Of a stretch of 64,000 nucleotides of DNA, positions 49,760 through 57,112 are shown piece after piece (position 1 is the first letter of the stretch; each line of letters opens with the position of its first letter). The DNA is from Hydra vulgaris. Its lineage: Eukaryota > Cnidaria > Hydrozoa > Anthoathecata > Hydridae. The translations under genes were made by a program, and so were the position numbers. Below the pieces are notes generated by a model, which had not been told where the DNA came from, did no database searches, and saw only the letters and a program-made list of their open reading frames with translations. The stretch is from assembly GCF_038396675.1 (NCBI RefSeq), contig NC_088934.1, positions 618,001 through 682,000 on the forward strand. Reading direction: 5' to 3'.

Positions 49760-51055
49760 TTATTTAACATCAAATTTATTACCATCTAATACAAGTGTCA
49801 TCATCTTATCAGATATTACAATAGCATATGCTTGAGTATTTGCTGGTACAGTTGTATTAAAAAATGCTTTAACTTGTAGTTGTACTGTAGCTGATTTTAA
49901 TTTTTCTGATTGTTTGCTAACATCAAAATTAAATATTGGGTATAAATCTTTATAGTCAGAAGTAGTTATATTGCTGTTTGCAATCGTTTCATTCATTCCA
50001 TAAAATCTTTCTTTAAACATTGATGCATCTCTATAAATTCTTGAAAATTGCTGATTTGGAAATGAACAATAATAATCAAGGGCAGGATATTGGATAGTGC
50101 TATTATTATAAATAAGGTAAATATTTTTCAAGTCACAATGATCGAATAATGCTGAATTGACAGTTTGGTCTCCGCTATTTCTATTTGTTTAAAATCCGAC
50201 AATAACGTATCTTGGAATTTCAGCACAACTTAATTGCCAACCAAGTATAGTAGCTTGTTGAACAGTTGTAGTATCACACTGTCGCATTCTAAAACTTAAT
50301 GGGGCTTCCACTTTTCTTTTAATTTCATTATCAATTTTTTTCTCTTCTTCAAACGATGGTTTCACACTTGGAATAAACAATGCTATTTTAGTAAGATTAA
50401 CTTTTCCTGCAGCTGCAGCAGAAAGCCTAAAAATTGCAGGATTATCACTTTGTCTTGTAAGAATTATTGTATGTTTAAGTCCATAAATAACTTTATCGTA
50501 GTCATCACAGAATCCAAAAATGTGTCTTAAAGGTATGCAAAATGAAAATGTACCGTTTGTAGTTGGACTTTTAATTATGTATTGTTGTCTTGTTGCAAAC
50601 CCTGTGTTATCAGTAGCTACTGCTGTTGATGCAGTATCTTTATACCACAATTGATTTAATCCTTGCGCTAATTGAAAGTCATTTGCATAATTAAGCAACC
50701 CTAGCATTGTAGTTGCTTGACCTGGATTATAAATAGCTTCTATATCTTGGTTTCCTAATTGGCATGATATTTTAGAAAATAATTGCATAAGACCATTATT
50801 TGTAAGAGCTACTTGATCTGCATCAGAATAAGCTGATCCGTCAGCAAGTTTAACAAGTTGTCCTTCAAATAAGAGATACGCTTTAGATGGAAGTGAAAAC
50901 AAATTTTGTTCTGGAACGACAATTTTTATACCTCCAAAATTTAGATTTGTTCCAACAATGGGTTCATATTCACTATCTTCACATCTTTCAATTCCATTAT
51001 CTATTACTGGAATTTCTGTAAAATTAAATACTTCAGAAGTCGTGATTTTATTTTT
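49760..51055 (-). pseudogene. MCP: Major capsid protein (double jelly roll), one stop, start lost
   Basis: Shell hexon-like protein. The open frame begins at 51055 without an ATG, although a TATATAAA motif lies just upstream; the start codon has probably been lost by indel in the A-tract. It reads FTEIPVIDNGIERCEDSEYE, LFEGQLVKLADGSAYSDAD, TNNGLMQLFSKISCQLGNQD, LRHIFGFCDDYDKVIYGLKH, and then CAEIPRYVIVGF, where TAA occurs at 50189-50191. The same frame continues NSGDQTVNSALFDHCDLKNI, YPALDYYCSF and LVLDGNKFDVK to 49760. In total about 430 codons, the usual size. The FDHC-L-NI-L and QYPALDY boxes are typical of Polinton major capsid proteins. Confidence 0.85.
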
Positions 51056-51112
51056 TTATATACAATATAAAAAAAAATTTTTTTTTAATTTACAATTCTT
51101 AAAAAATGATAT

Positions 51113-51180
51113 ATAAAAAATTTACAAAAGCTAAATTTACAAAAGCTAAATTTACGAAAGCTAAATTTGCGCAAGTCGAA
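51113..51180. repeat. 15-bp direct repeats at a gene end
   Basis: TTTACAAAAGCTAAA at 51121 and 51136, TTTACGAAAGCTAAA at 51151 and a diverged copy at 51166. The last copy holds the C-terminus and stop of the neighbouring gene, the others lie downstream, so the repeat array grew from the coding end. Confidence 0.85.
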
Positions 51181-51643
51181 GTCCACGTCCCATTTTAACC
51201 AGATCTTCTATTCTTACAGCATTTTTATTTGAAACTTTGCATAAGCAACCTTTGCACGGTACTTTTTTTACTTCATCTTCATTATTTAGATCATTAGACC
51301 CAGATGCTATCAAATTTGAAAGTATTTCTTTACTTTTTTCACTAATAACAGGTTGTGAAGCTATTTTTGAAGATGCTTTTTCAATTCATTGTTTTCTTTT
51401 TTCAACTGCAGCATTTGTAGCAGCTTCTATCGCTGATTTTGAAAGTTCTTTTCCTGCTGATTTAGCAGCAGTTATTGCAGTTTTTCCTAAATCAGTAGCA
51501 GCCATCTTCTTCAACATATCTGATGACACTCTTGATACACTTGATGATGCTGCTCGTTTAAATAAATTTTTTATTATATCGAATATACCACTTCCTCCAA
51601 CAACAAATATTTTTTTATATCTCTTATTATTAACAGTTAGCAT
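51161..51643 (-). pseudogene. Small virion-type protein, hydrophobic/basic N-terminus, Cys-rich end, one TGA
   Basis: ATG at 51641-51643 (MLTVNNKRYKKIFVVGGSGI), TATATAGTACATAAAA upstream. Basic start, then GIFDIIKNLFKRAASSS, an Ala/Lys-rich amphipathic helix region (KTAITAAKSAGKELSKSAIE) and, after an in-frame TGA at 51386-51388, SKEILSNLIASGSNDLNNED and VPCKGCLCKVSNKN with a CxxCxC motif, ending MGRGLRLAQI at 51161. VVGG-S near residue 15 is close to, but not within, the adenain cleavage consensus. Located between the major capsid gene and the GTPGLWELI gene. Likely a minor virion component (inference). Confidence 0.5.
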
Positions 51644-51682
51644 TTTTATGTACTATATATTTTTTTTTATAATGAGATATAA

Positions 51683-52416
51683 TTATAAAAGATTTTGTAT
51701 TGCTTTATACTGTTCATTATCTATTTCATTTTGTCTTAATAATTCATCACAAATTGCAACACCTTCATTTCTTGCTCCAGTGTTACCTGCTTTCCATGCA
51801 GCTATACACAAATAAAGCCGATCAATTAATGCATCAGGGTCACTTGGAAGAATTATAGTTTGTATTCTACCTTCAATTCCTTTTCCTCTTAATTTACGTT
51901 TCCTATTTTCTTTTATATTTTTCCAAATAGGAGATATTATTTCTCTGTATTTTACACTACGAGAAGACTTTGGTTTGTATGGTTTTTCAGAAGTAATTGC
52001 ATCTGTTTGTATTAATATATCTTGATATTTTTTAAGATCGTCTTCATTATATACTCCTTTATTAGGATTAAACTTTACTATCAATTCCCAAAGGCCAGGA
52101 GTACCATATATTTTTCATCATCAATAATTATATCGTTATCATTAATATGTATTGGTTTTTTTCCAATATAAAATATACCATCTTCATCACGTATCCCAAA
52201 TGTAGTGTCTGTAGATTTTTTACTATTAGAATACATTTTTAGATAATCTGTTGCAATTTTTCCTAGACTCATACCATCTTGACTATCAAGACTATCTAAT
52301 CCTGACTGTACATTAGTTTCATTTAAATCATTCTGCTTTACTCTTTTTTTATTATCTAAGTAATCTTTAACAATTTTATCCCTTATTTCAGGATCTTCGA
52401 TTTTTATAAATGGCAT
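51683..52416 (-). pseudogene. Conserved Polinton protein with GTPGLWELI-type motif, one frameshift
   Basis: ATG at 52416 (MPFIKIEDPEIRDKIVKDYL), TTTATAAAAAAGCAAA upstream. First frame of about 105 codons: charged, Asp/Asn rich, ending FGIRDEDGIFYIGKKPIHIN and DDEKY. At about 52108-52112 the frame shifts; the second frame reads TPGLWELIVKFNPNKGVYNE, YREIISPIWKNIKENRKRKL, and a helical C-terminus (ALIDRLYLCIAAWKAGNTGA) to 51683. I recall a PGLWELI box in many uncharacterised invertebrate proteins of Polinton origin; function unknown. About 245 codons overall. Confidence 0.6.
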
Positions 52417-52454
52417 TTTGCTTTTTTATAAATAAAGATAAAAAACGTAAAACG

Positions 52455-53138
52455 TTATGTTTTAACGTCTACATTTTTTCTAAATTTGTTTTGGAGTATA
52501 TTAATTGCTTCATCTCTTCCTTGTTTAATGAATGATTCTTTAGTTTGTTCATTCATTAATTCTTTCGAATTTGTTCTAATTTGCTCAAGCATAGCTTTAA
52601 ATTTTTCAAGTTCACTAAGTATTAGTTTAAATTCATTGTCATCTATATTTCCATCTACTAAAGCTTTAGAAATATAGTCACTTATTGCATTTAGTTTTGA
52701 ATCAGCAAGTACTTTAATCTTTTCATGCTTTTCTGCTTTTAAATTTAATTTTTTATTAACTTGTCCTCCTATCAATGATAAAACACCTGCTCCTAATGCT
52801 GCACCTTCACATGCAATAGCTACTGGTGCTGCAACTATTGTTGCTAAAAAACCGATTCCAATAGTTCCAAGTGCCATAGTGCTTGCTAGTAATGAATAAT
52901 CAATAGCTGAAATTATTTTTACAGCTCTATGGTACTTTTTACTTAACATATTTCTCTTTTCTCTCTCACTCTCTATTTCTTTTTGAATCTCACTAATTTT
53001 GTTTAGTCGATATAGATGTGCACTAATAATCTTATTTTCTTCATCAGGTGCACTTGGAAGGTTTGGATATAACTGATTAATATTTTTATCTTGTATGTCT
53101 GAATAAATATTACATATCTTTTTGCAATTAAACTCCAT
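52455..53138 (-). CDS. Coiled-coil membrane protein with LYPNLPSAP late-domain-like string, intact
   Basis: 227 codons, no break. Start MEFNCKKICNIYSDIQDKNI at 53138, preceded by TTATTAAA. Residues 23-31 are LYPNLPSAP: LYPxL is the ALIX-binding and PSAP the TSG101-binding late-domain motif in viral proteins, here overlapping by design or chance. Residues ~42-75 form a charged coiled coil (SEIQKEIESEREKRNMLSKK). Residues ~80-128 contain two hydrophobic segments (LLASTMALGTIGIGFLATIV and GAALGAGVLSLIGG), followed by a helical, charged C-terminal half to residue 227. The topology suggests a membrane-inserted or membrane-active protein that could recruit ESCRT. Location within the virion-gene block supports a structural or egress role. 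Role is inference. Confidence 0.7.
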   Translation of the reverse strand: MEFNCKKICNIYSDIQDKNINQLYPNLPSAPDEENKIISAHLYRLNKISEIQKEIESEREKRNMLSKKYHRAVKIISAIDYSLLASTMALGTIGIGFLATIVAAPVAIACEGAALGAGVLSLIGGQVNKKLNLKAEKHEKIKVLADSKLNAISDYISKALVDGNIDDNEFKLILSELEKFKAMLEQIRTNSKELMNEQTKESFIKQGRDEAINILQNKFRKNVDVKT

Positions 53139-53189
53139 TTTAATAAGTAAAAAATAATTTTTTAAAAAATAATTTTTTTTAAAAAATAA

Positions 53190-53570
53190 TTACAATAAAT
53201 TCACAAAACACAAACTATCCCCTTTTTTAATCAATAGATCAGAATCAGAATTATTAACAACATTTATCATAATATCATCAACAGTCTCTGATATTACAGA
53301 GTTTTGCAAACTTAACATTTTTCGTTTAAGTTCTTCTTTTAATGAAACTAACACAACACTTTCATTAACTACAACACCAAACTTTAAAAGAATATATTGA
53401 TGTGATAGAGATTTTATTGTAATGTCTTGTTGCGCAAATATTTCATACTTATTATTATCTATTAATACTGAAGGATGCTCTAAATCTTTGAATATCTTTG
53501 CGTATACTTTAGAATAATTAAATTGTTTTGGAGGCTCACGTGGTATATTACCTAAAATATGTAATGGCAT
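53190..53570 (-). CDS. dUTPase-fold-like protein, catalytic motifs not seen, intact
   Basis: 126 codons without breaks, start MPLHILGNIPREPPKQFNYS at 53570, preceded by CATTATATAATAAA. Residues ~45-126 (IFAQQDITIKSLSHQYILLK, FGVVVNESVVLVSLK, VDDIMINVVNNSDSDLLIKK, GDSLCFVNLL) follow the strand pattern of trimeric dUTPases, especially the I-V-N-SD--I-KGD-LC end, which corresponds to their conserved IxxGDRIAQL strand. The RSG, catalytic Asp and glycine-rich P-loop motifs of active dUTPases are absent, so it would be a structural or binding relative. In a virion-gene block this may be a capsid-associated or decoration protein. Assignment is tentative. Confidence 0.45.
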   Translation of the reverse strand: MPLHILGNIPREPPKQFNYSKVYAKIFKDLEHPSVLIDNNKYEIFAQQDITIKSLSHQYILLKFGVVVNESVVLVSLKEELKRKMLSLQNSVISETVDDIMINVVNNSDSDLLIKKGDSLCFVNLL

Positions 53571-53601
53571 TTTATTATATAATGAAAATAAATTTTATAA
53601 A

Positions 53602-54201
53602 TCATAAAAGTATATTCAAAAATGGAATATTAGCAAATGGTGAATTTGGTCCTAATAATAAACCTGATCCTGTTGATGTATATCCATTTCCACTACGTAA
53701 GTACAATCCATCACCTATAGAACTACCTTTACTCCATGGTCTCAAATATAAACCATTTCCTGCAGCAGTCATTTTAATTCCTTTTCCATTTTTTTTTAAG
53801 TACACAACACCCCTTCCAGCAATTTTATCAACCATAGCTGATCCAGCTGCTGAACCTACTTCTGCTAATAAACCTGATGTAAGAGCTGGAGCAACGCTTG
53901 ATACTAAAAATCTTCCAGCACTAGCAAGGAAAGGTAATAGTGCTCCTAGAAATCCACCCTCTATTTTAGAATTGTGAATGAGTTGTGCTTTACTTAAATT
54001 AATTATCACACCAGTACCATGTTCATATGCTTTCATAATTTTATTCAATTGCCTTTTTGTTACTGCTAATACATGATCACCATTAAGATCCGAATGAGCT
54101 AATTTAGTACTAGCTCCATAACCACCTTCATCAATTACTTTTTTAATTTTTTTCAATTGCCCTTCTGAAATATTTACTTTAATATTAGTATAATTACTCA
54201 T
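53602..54201 (-). CDS. Adenovirus pVI/pX-like membrane-active virion protein, intact
   Basis: Start at 54201 (MSNYTNIKVNISEGQLKKIK), where TTACATATAAAA abuts the ATG; the Met nine codons upstream lacks this. 199 residues. Residues 1-75 contain two or three V-I-x-Q-L-K-I repeats (VNISEGQLKKIKK, LAVTKRQLNKIMKAY, INLSKAQLIHN). At 80-84 lies IEGGF, matching the adenain consensus (M/I/L)xGG-x. It is directly followed by a hydrophobic segment (FLGALLPFLASAGRFLVSSV to about residue 125) as in membrane-lytic virion proteins. The C-terminus has three GxGLYL/GxGLLL repeats (GNGLYLRP, GDGLYLRS, GSGLLLGP) and KKNGKGIK. Lies next to the penton gene; the element's protease, which would be the processing enzyme, is broken here. 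The pVI/pX analogy rests on architecture, not alignment. Confidence 0.65.
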   Translation of the reverse strand: MSNYTNIKVNISEGQLKKIKKVIDEGGYGASTKLAHSDLNGDHVLAVTKRQLNKIMKAYEHGTGVIINLSKAQLIHNSKIEGGFLGALLPFLASAGRFLVSSVAPALTSGLLAEVGSAAGSAMVDKIAGRGVVYLKKNGKGIKMTAAGNGLYLRPWSKGSSIGDGLYLRSGNGYTSTGSGLLLGPNSPFANIPFLNILL

Positions 54202-54245
54202 TTTTATATGTAAAATAATTTTTTTCAAAAACTACGAAAATTATT

Positions 54246-54971
54246 TTACGACTTATCTACTTCTCTTATATGAAATCTAATAGTTACTTTTTCTCCTCGT
54301 AAATCCAAAAGATTTCCAGCTTAATCAACCAATGTAGTTTGCATTTTTGCGATTTTTTTTAGTATTAGTGGTGAATAAGTTACGTAATTCGGCTTTTCAA
54401 TAATTTTATATTCAGGACCTACATTTGGGAAAAATGAATATATAACGTTACTAGTTGCTCCATTTACATACGATGTTGATATTATACTGCTTGTTACTAG
54501 TATACTATTAACACTTAATATGTTTAATATATTAGTTGATATATAGTATCCAGCTGAATATATTCCACTGTCAAAACCAAAAATACTTCTAATTGAATTT
54601 GAAGTTGTAAAATCAACTTTATAACCACTTGCAATAGTTAAATTTGCATTTAATGTATTCTTATTTGCTACAATTGTAATATTTGCAACTGCTGAAGTTG
54701 CATCACCGTTTAATATCATAGTCGATTGTATGTAATTATTTATATCAACAACTTCATAAGATCCAACTGGAATGTTTATATTCTTCCAAGTTAATCCATT
54801 ATCTGTGCTATATCTAAAATTATTGTTTGAAGAATTAATATTAGGAAAACTGTAAGATGTATCTACACGAAATAGAGCCATTTCATATTCTCTGTCTTCT
54901 CTAAATTCAATAATAGGGCTAAAAGTAGTATTTAATAAACTACTATTTCCGCTCACTAATAAACATGTCAT
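54246..54971 (-). pseudogene. mCP: Minor capsid (penton-type, single jelly roll) protein, one stop near the end
   Basis: ATG at 54971 (MTCLLVSGNSSLLNTTFSPI) after ATCTTATATAAAA. Typical order of the Polinton penton protein: TTFSPIIEFREDREYEMALF, SYSFPNINSSNNNFRYSTDN, GLTWKNINIPVGSYEVVDIN, VDFTTSNSIRSIFGFDSG, SVNSILVTSSIISTSYVNGA, VIYSFFPNVGPEYKIIEKP. The frame meets TAA at 54321-54323 after TTLVD, then continues AGNLLDLRGEKVTIRFHIRE to a normal stop at 54246-54248, the conserved C-terminus of the family. So one nonsense codon removes about 25 residues. Would occupy the fivefold vertices. Follows the ATPase gene by 40 bases. Confidence 0.88.
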
Positions 54972-55009
54972 TTTTATATAAGATTATATTTTTTTCAAAA
55001 ATTAGGTAT

Positions 55010-55771
55010 TTAAAAACAATTTAATCCATTTCTATATTTTCCATAATCTTTCTTAGAGGATAGATCTATAACAACAAATCCATGAGGATCTGTCCATGCT
55101 TTATTACAAAAATCTTTAAACTCATCTTTTTCCATATCACTTGAAACATGATCATTATATATATGATTTAAATTTTTTGAATCTTGCGGAAATAAGCAAA
55201 TAAAATTTGTATTTTCTCGTATAGTTTGCCTAGGTAACATAAAATAATTTTGTGCAAGATAGAAACAATCTACATTACTATGTCTTCCTCGTATATAATA
55301 TTTTTCACACTTATTTTGCTTTGTTAATTGTAAATCATCAAATATCATCAAATTATTCTTACGAATATCTAGATCTTTAGGATCTGGTACATCTTCCGTT
55401 TCAAAAAACTTACACTCTATATCTGTTTTCTCATTTAAATTTTTTGAAATATCTTCAATTACAAGCGCAGGATTTGCATTTGACTTTTTTATTTCATCTT
55501 GTAGATTAAATAGTTCTAGAATAACTTCTTTTGGCAATTTTTTTTCAAAAGATTGTTGTAATATTTTGTATTCTGGTTGAAAAAGAGACTTTCCAAAAAC
55601 TTGTAAATTATTATAATCTAACCAACCAGGTCTTAAAAGTAAATTCAATAATAAAGTAGTTTTTCCACAACCCGACTTTCCAACAATAATTCCTCTTATA
55701 CTCCTAGGAAGCAACTTATTATTATTTCTTTTATTGTTATTCGCATTCCATGACAAATCTATAATATCCAT
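55010..55771 (-). CDS. ATP: Genome-packaging ATPase (FtsK/HerA, A32-like), intact
   Basis: 253 codons, no break; start MDIIDLSWNANNNKRNNNKL at 55771, with ATGTATAAAA directly upstream. Walker A GIIVGKSGCGKTTLLLNLLL at residues 27-46; Walker B NLMIFDDLQLT at ~138-148 (DD in place of DE, as common in Polintons); sensor region YYIRGRHSNVDCFYLAQNYF (~157-176), where the QN matches the conserved polar residue after the strand; RQTIRENTNFICLFPQ (~181-196) and an Arg-containing C-terminal DPHGFVVIDL. The family pumps DNA into capsids using ATP. The end is 38 bases before the penton gene start. Despite the state of neighbouring genes, all motifs are preserved. Confidence 0.93.
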   Translation of the reverse strand: MDIIDLSWNANNNKRNNNKLLPRSIRGIIVGKSGCGKTTLLLNLLLRPGWLDYNNLQVFGKSLFQPEYKILQQSFEKKLPKEVILELFNLQDEIKKSNANPALVIEDISKNLNEKTDIECKFFETEDVPDPKDLDIRKNNLMIFDDLQLTKQNKCEKYYIRGRHSNVDCFYLAQNYFMLPRQTIRENTNFICLFPQDSKNLNHIYNDHVSSDMEKDEFKDFCNKAWTDPHGFVVIDLSSKKDYGKYRNGLNCF

Positions 55772-55819
55772 TTTTTATACATCAAGATTTTTATATAAAA
55801 AATTTTTTATATATATAAA

Positions 55820-56010
55820 ATGATGTACTGCGTTAAATGTAGAAAAAAAAAACAAATACACTAAACTTGCAAAATGTCGTGAGTAAAAACAATAAAAATA
55901 TGCAACGTGGAAATTGCGCTATTTGTGGAAGATTAAAAACTCAATTTGTATCCTCAAAAAAAGGAGGAGATTTAGTGAGTTCGATTAATTCAGCAACACG
56001 TAAAATAAAA
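55820..56010 (+). pseudogene. Zinc-ribbon protein remnant (DUF5679-like N-terminus)
   Basis: ATGATG at 55820 directly after TTATATATATAAA gives MMYCVKCRKKK, with a frameshift in the run of A at 55846-55855. The continuing frame has NNKNMQRGNCAICGRLKTQF and SSKKGGDLVSSINSATRKIK. Two CxxC pairs (YCVKC, CAICG) form a zinc ribbon. Homologues I recall go on after this point into a longer C-terminal domain; here the sequence passes within 30 bases into integrase coding sequence, so most of the gene seems deleted. Divergent from the ATPase gene, which starts 48 bases away on the other strand. Confidence 0.6.
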
Positions 56011-56021
56011 CTACCATGGCG

Positions 56022-56937
56022 AACTACCATGACGAACTTGCAAACGAACTTCATAGACCAGTTATAAAGCATTTTAGAAAACGAAAAGTAATTGTCAATG
56101 GAATCGATGAAATATGGGCTGCTGATTTAGTTGACATGCAATCTTTCTCCAAATTCAATGACGGTATAAAATAATTACTCATGGTTATAGATGTATTTTC
56201 AAAGTATGGATGGATTATTCCATTGAATAACAAAACTGGAGTTGATGTTACTCATGCTTTAAATAAAATATTTGAAAAGAGAAAGTGTGAAAAATTGTGG
56301 GTAGATAAAGGTAAAGAATTTTATAATAAGCATGTAAAATCGTTAGGGATAGATAGGGATATATTCAACCGAAAATGAAGAAAAAAGTTGTGTAGTTGAA
56401 CGTTGGAATAGGACAATGAAAGAGAAAATGTTTAAATACTTTTCAGCTAATTCAACTAGAAGATATATTGATATTTTAGATGAAATGGTAAATAAATACA
56501 ACAACACAAGACATTCTTCAATTAAAATGACACCAGTTGAAGCTAGTGATAAAAAGAATAAAAATATTGTTTGGCTCAATCTAAACGGAAATGCACGATC
56601 TGAGAAAGTACATCCCAAGTTTTTGATAAATGATAGAATCAGGATAACTAAAAAGAAGTCAACATTTGAAAAAGGATACACACCAAGATGGACTGAAGAA
56701 GTTTTTACTATATCAAAGATTCAGTACACAGATCCTCCAACTTATAAAATAACTGACTATAATGGTGAAGAAATACATGGTACTTTTTATGAGCCAGAAC
56801 TTCAAAAATCAAATCAGGAAATATTTAGAATCGAAAAAGTGATTCGTAAACTCAAAAACAAATCATTTGTAAAGTGGTATGGATATCCTGATTCGTTTAA
56901 CTCTTGGGTTGATAATAAAAAATTGAGAAAATTATAA
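56022..56937 (+). pseudogene. INT: Polinton integrase (rve/DDE) with chromodomain, stop and frameshift
   Basis: Retroviral-type integrase that inserts the element with a 6-bp target duplication. Frame 1 begins in NYHDELANELHRPVIKHFRK (start codon lost with the upstream deletion) and has EIWAADLVDMQSFSKF with the first catalytic Asp. TAA at 56172-56174 follows, then MVIDVFSKYGWIIPL and KLWVDKGKEFYNKHV (second Asp). A +1 shift near 56350 leads to STENEEKSCVVERWNRTMKE (catalytic Glu), YNNTRHSSIKMTP, an SH3-like segment (NDRIRITKKKSTFEKGYTPR), and a C-terminal chromodomain (IFRIEKVIRKLKNKSFVKWY, GYPDSFNSWVDNKKL). The sole long gene on the plus strand, ending 38 bases before the right inverted repeat. 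Dead as written. Confidence 0.93.
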
Positions 56938-56974
56938 TATAGAATAATTTTTTTTATAAAATAAAAAAAATTTT

Positions 56975-57043
56975 ATATGAAAAAAATGTGGATAGTAAAA
57001 TGGTCGAAATCAAAATGTGCCAGAACTCTCATATTATACTAGT
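56975..57043 (-). repeat. Polinton right terminal inverted repeat
   Basis: Reverse complement of the left end, finishing CTCTCATATTATACTAGT at 57043, then target duplication GATAAT at 57044-57049. Confidence 0.95.
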
Positions 57044-57112
57044 GATAATGTATTAAATTTCTTCCTTCTCTGAGGCTGAACGGGCTCAACTTGCACATCG
57101 GATAAAGAGGCT
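57044..57112 (+). repeat. Local duplication copy 2, right part, with target duplication
   Basis: GATAAT, then GTATTAAATTTCTTCCTTC and CTGAGGCTGAACGGGCTC to AAAGAGGCTTTG, matching 41212-41290. Confidence 0.92.

Larger units (their letters stand above)
41968..57043 (-). mobile_element. Polinton/Maverick element (adintovirus-like), 15,076 bp, inactive
   Basis: Defined by 69-bp terminal inverted repeats (41968-42036 and 56975-57043), a GATAAT target duplication and an in-window paralogous empty site. Gene content is diagnostic: protein-primed DNA polymerase B, rve integrase with chromodomain, FtsK/HerA packaging ATPase, adenain-like protease, double-jelly-roll major capsid protein and penton-type minor capsid protein. 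All genes run on the minus strand except the zinc-ribbon remnant and integrase at the right end. Genes are tightly packed, usually with under 100 bases between them, and nearly all start at a TATATAAA-ATG junction. Most genes carry one or two breaks, so neither transposition nor virion production from this copy alone is plausible. Confidence 0.97.

Noticed and set aside
51237-51815. 192-codon plus-strand frame across two Polinton genes
   Set aside because: Antisense shadow of the small virion-type protein and the GTPGLWELI gene; no motif, and it runs across the promoter between them.
53528-53977. 149-codon plus-strand frame
   Set aside because: Antisense of the pVI/pX-like gene; Pro-rich translation of Gly-rich codons.
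43296-56174. Alternative genetic code (TAA as sense) for the Polinton
   Set aside because: The same genes also contain frameshifts, a TGA stop occurs, and intact genes use TAA as their normal terminator, so decay explains it better.
41968-57043. Integrated virus or virophage distinct from Polintons
   Set aside because: Integrase, protein-primed polymerase, TIRs and a 6-bp duplication together are the definition of a Polinton/Maverick; no virophage-specific gene is seen.
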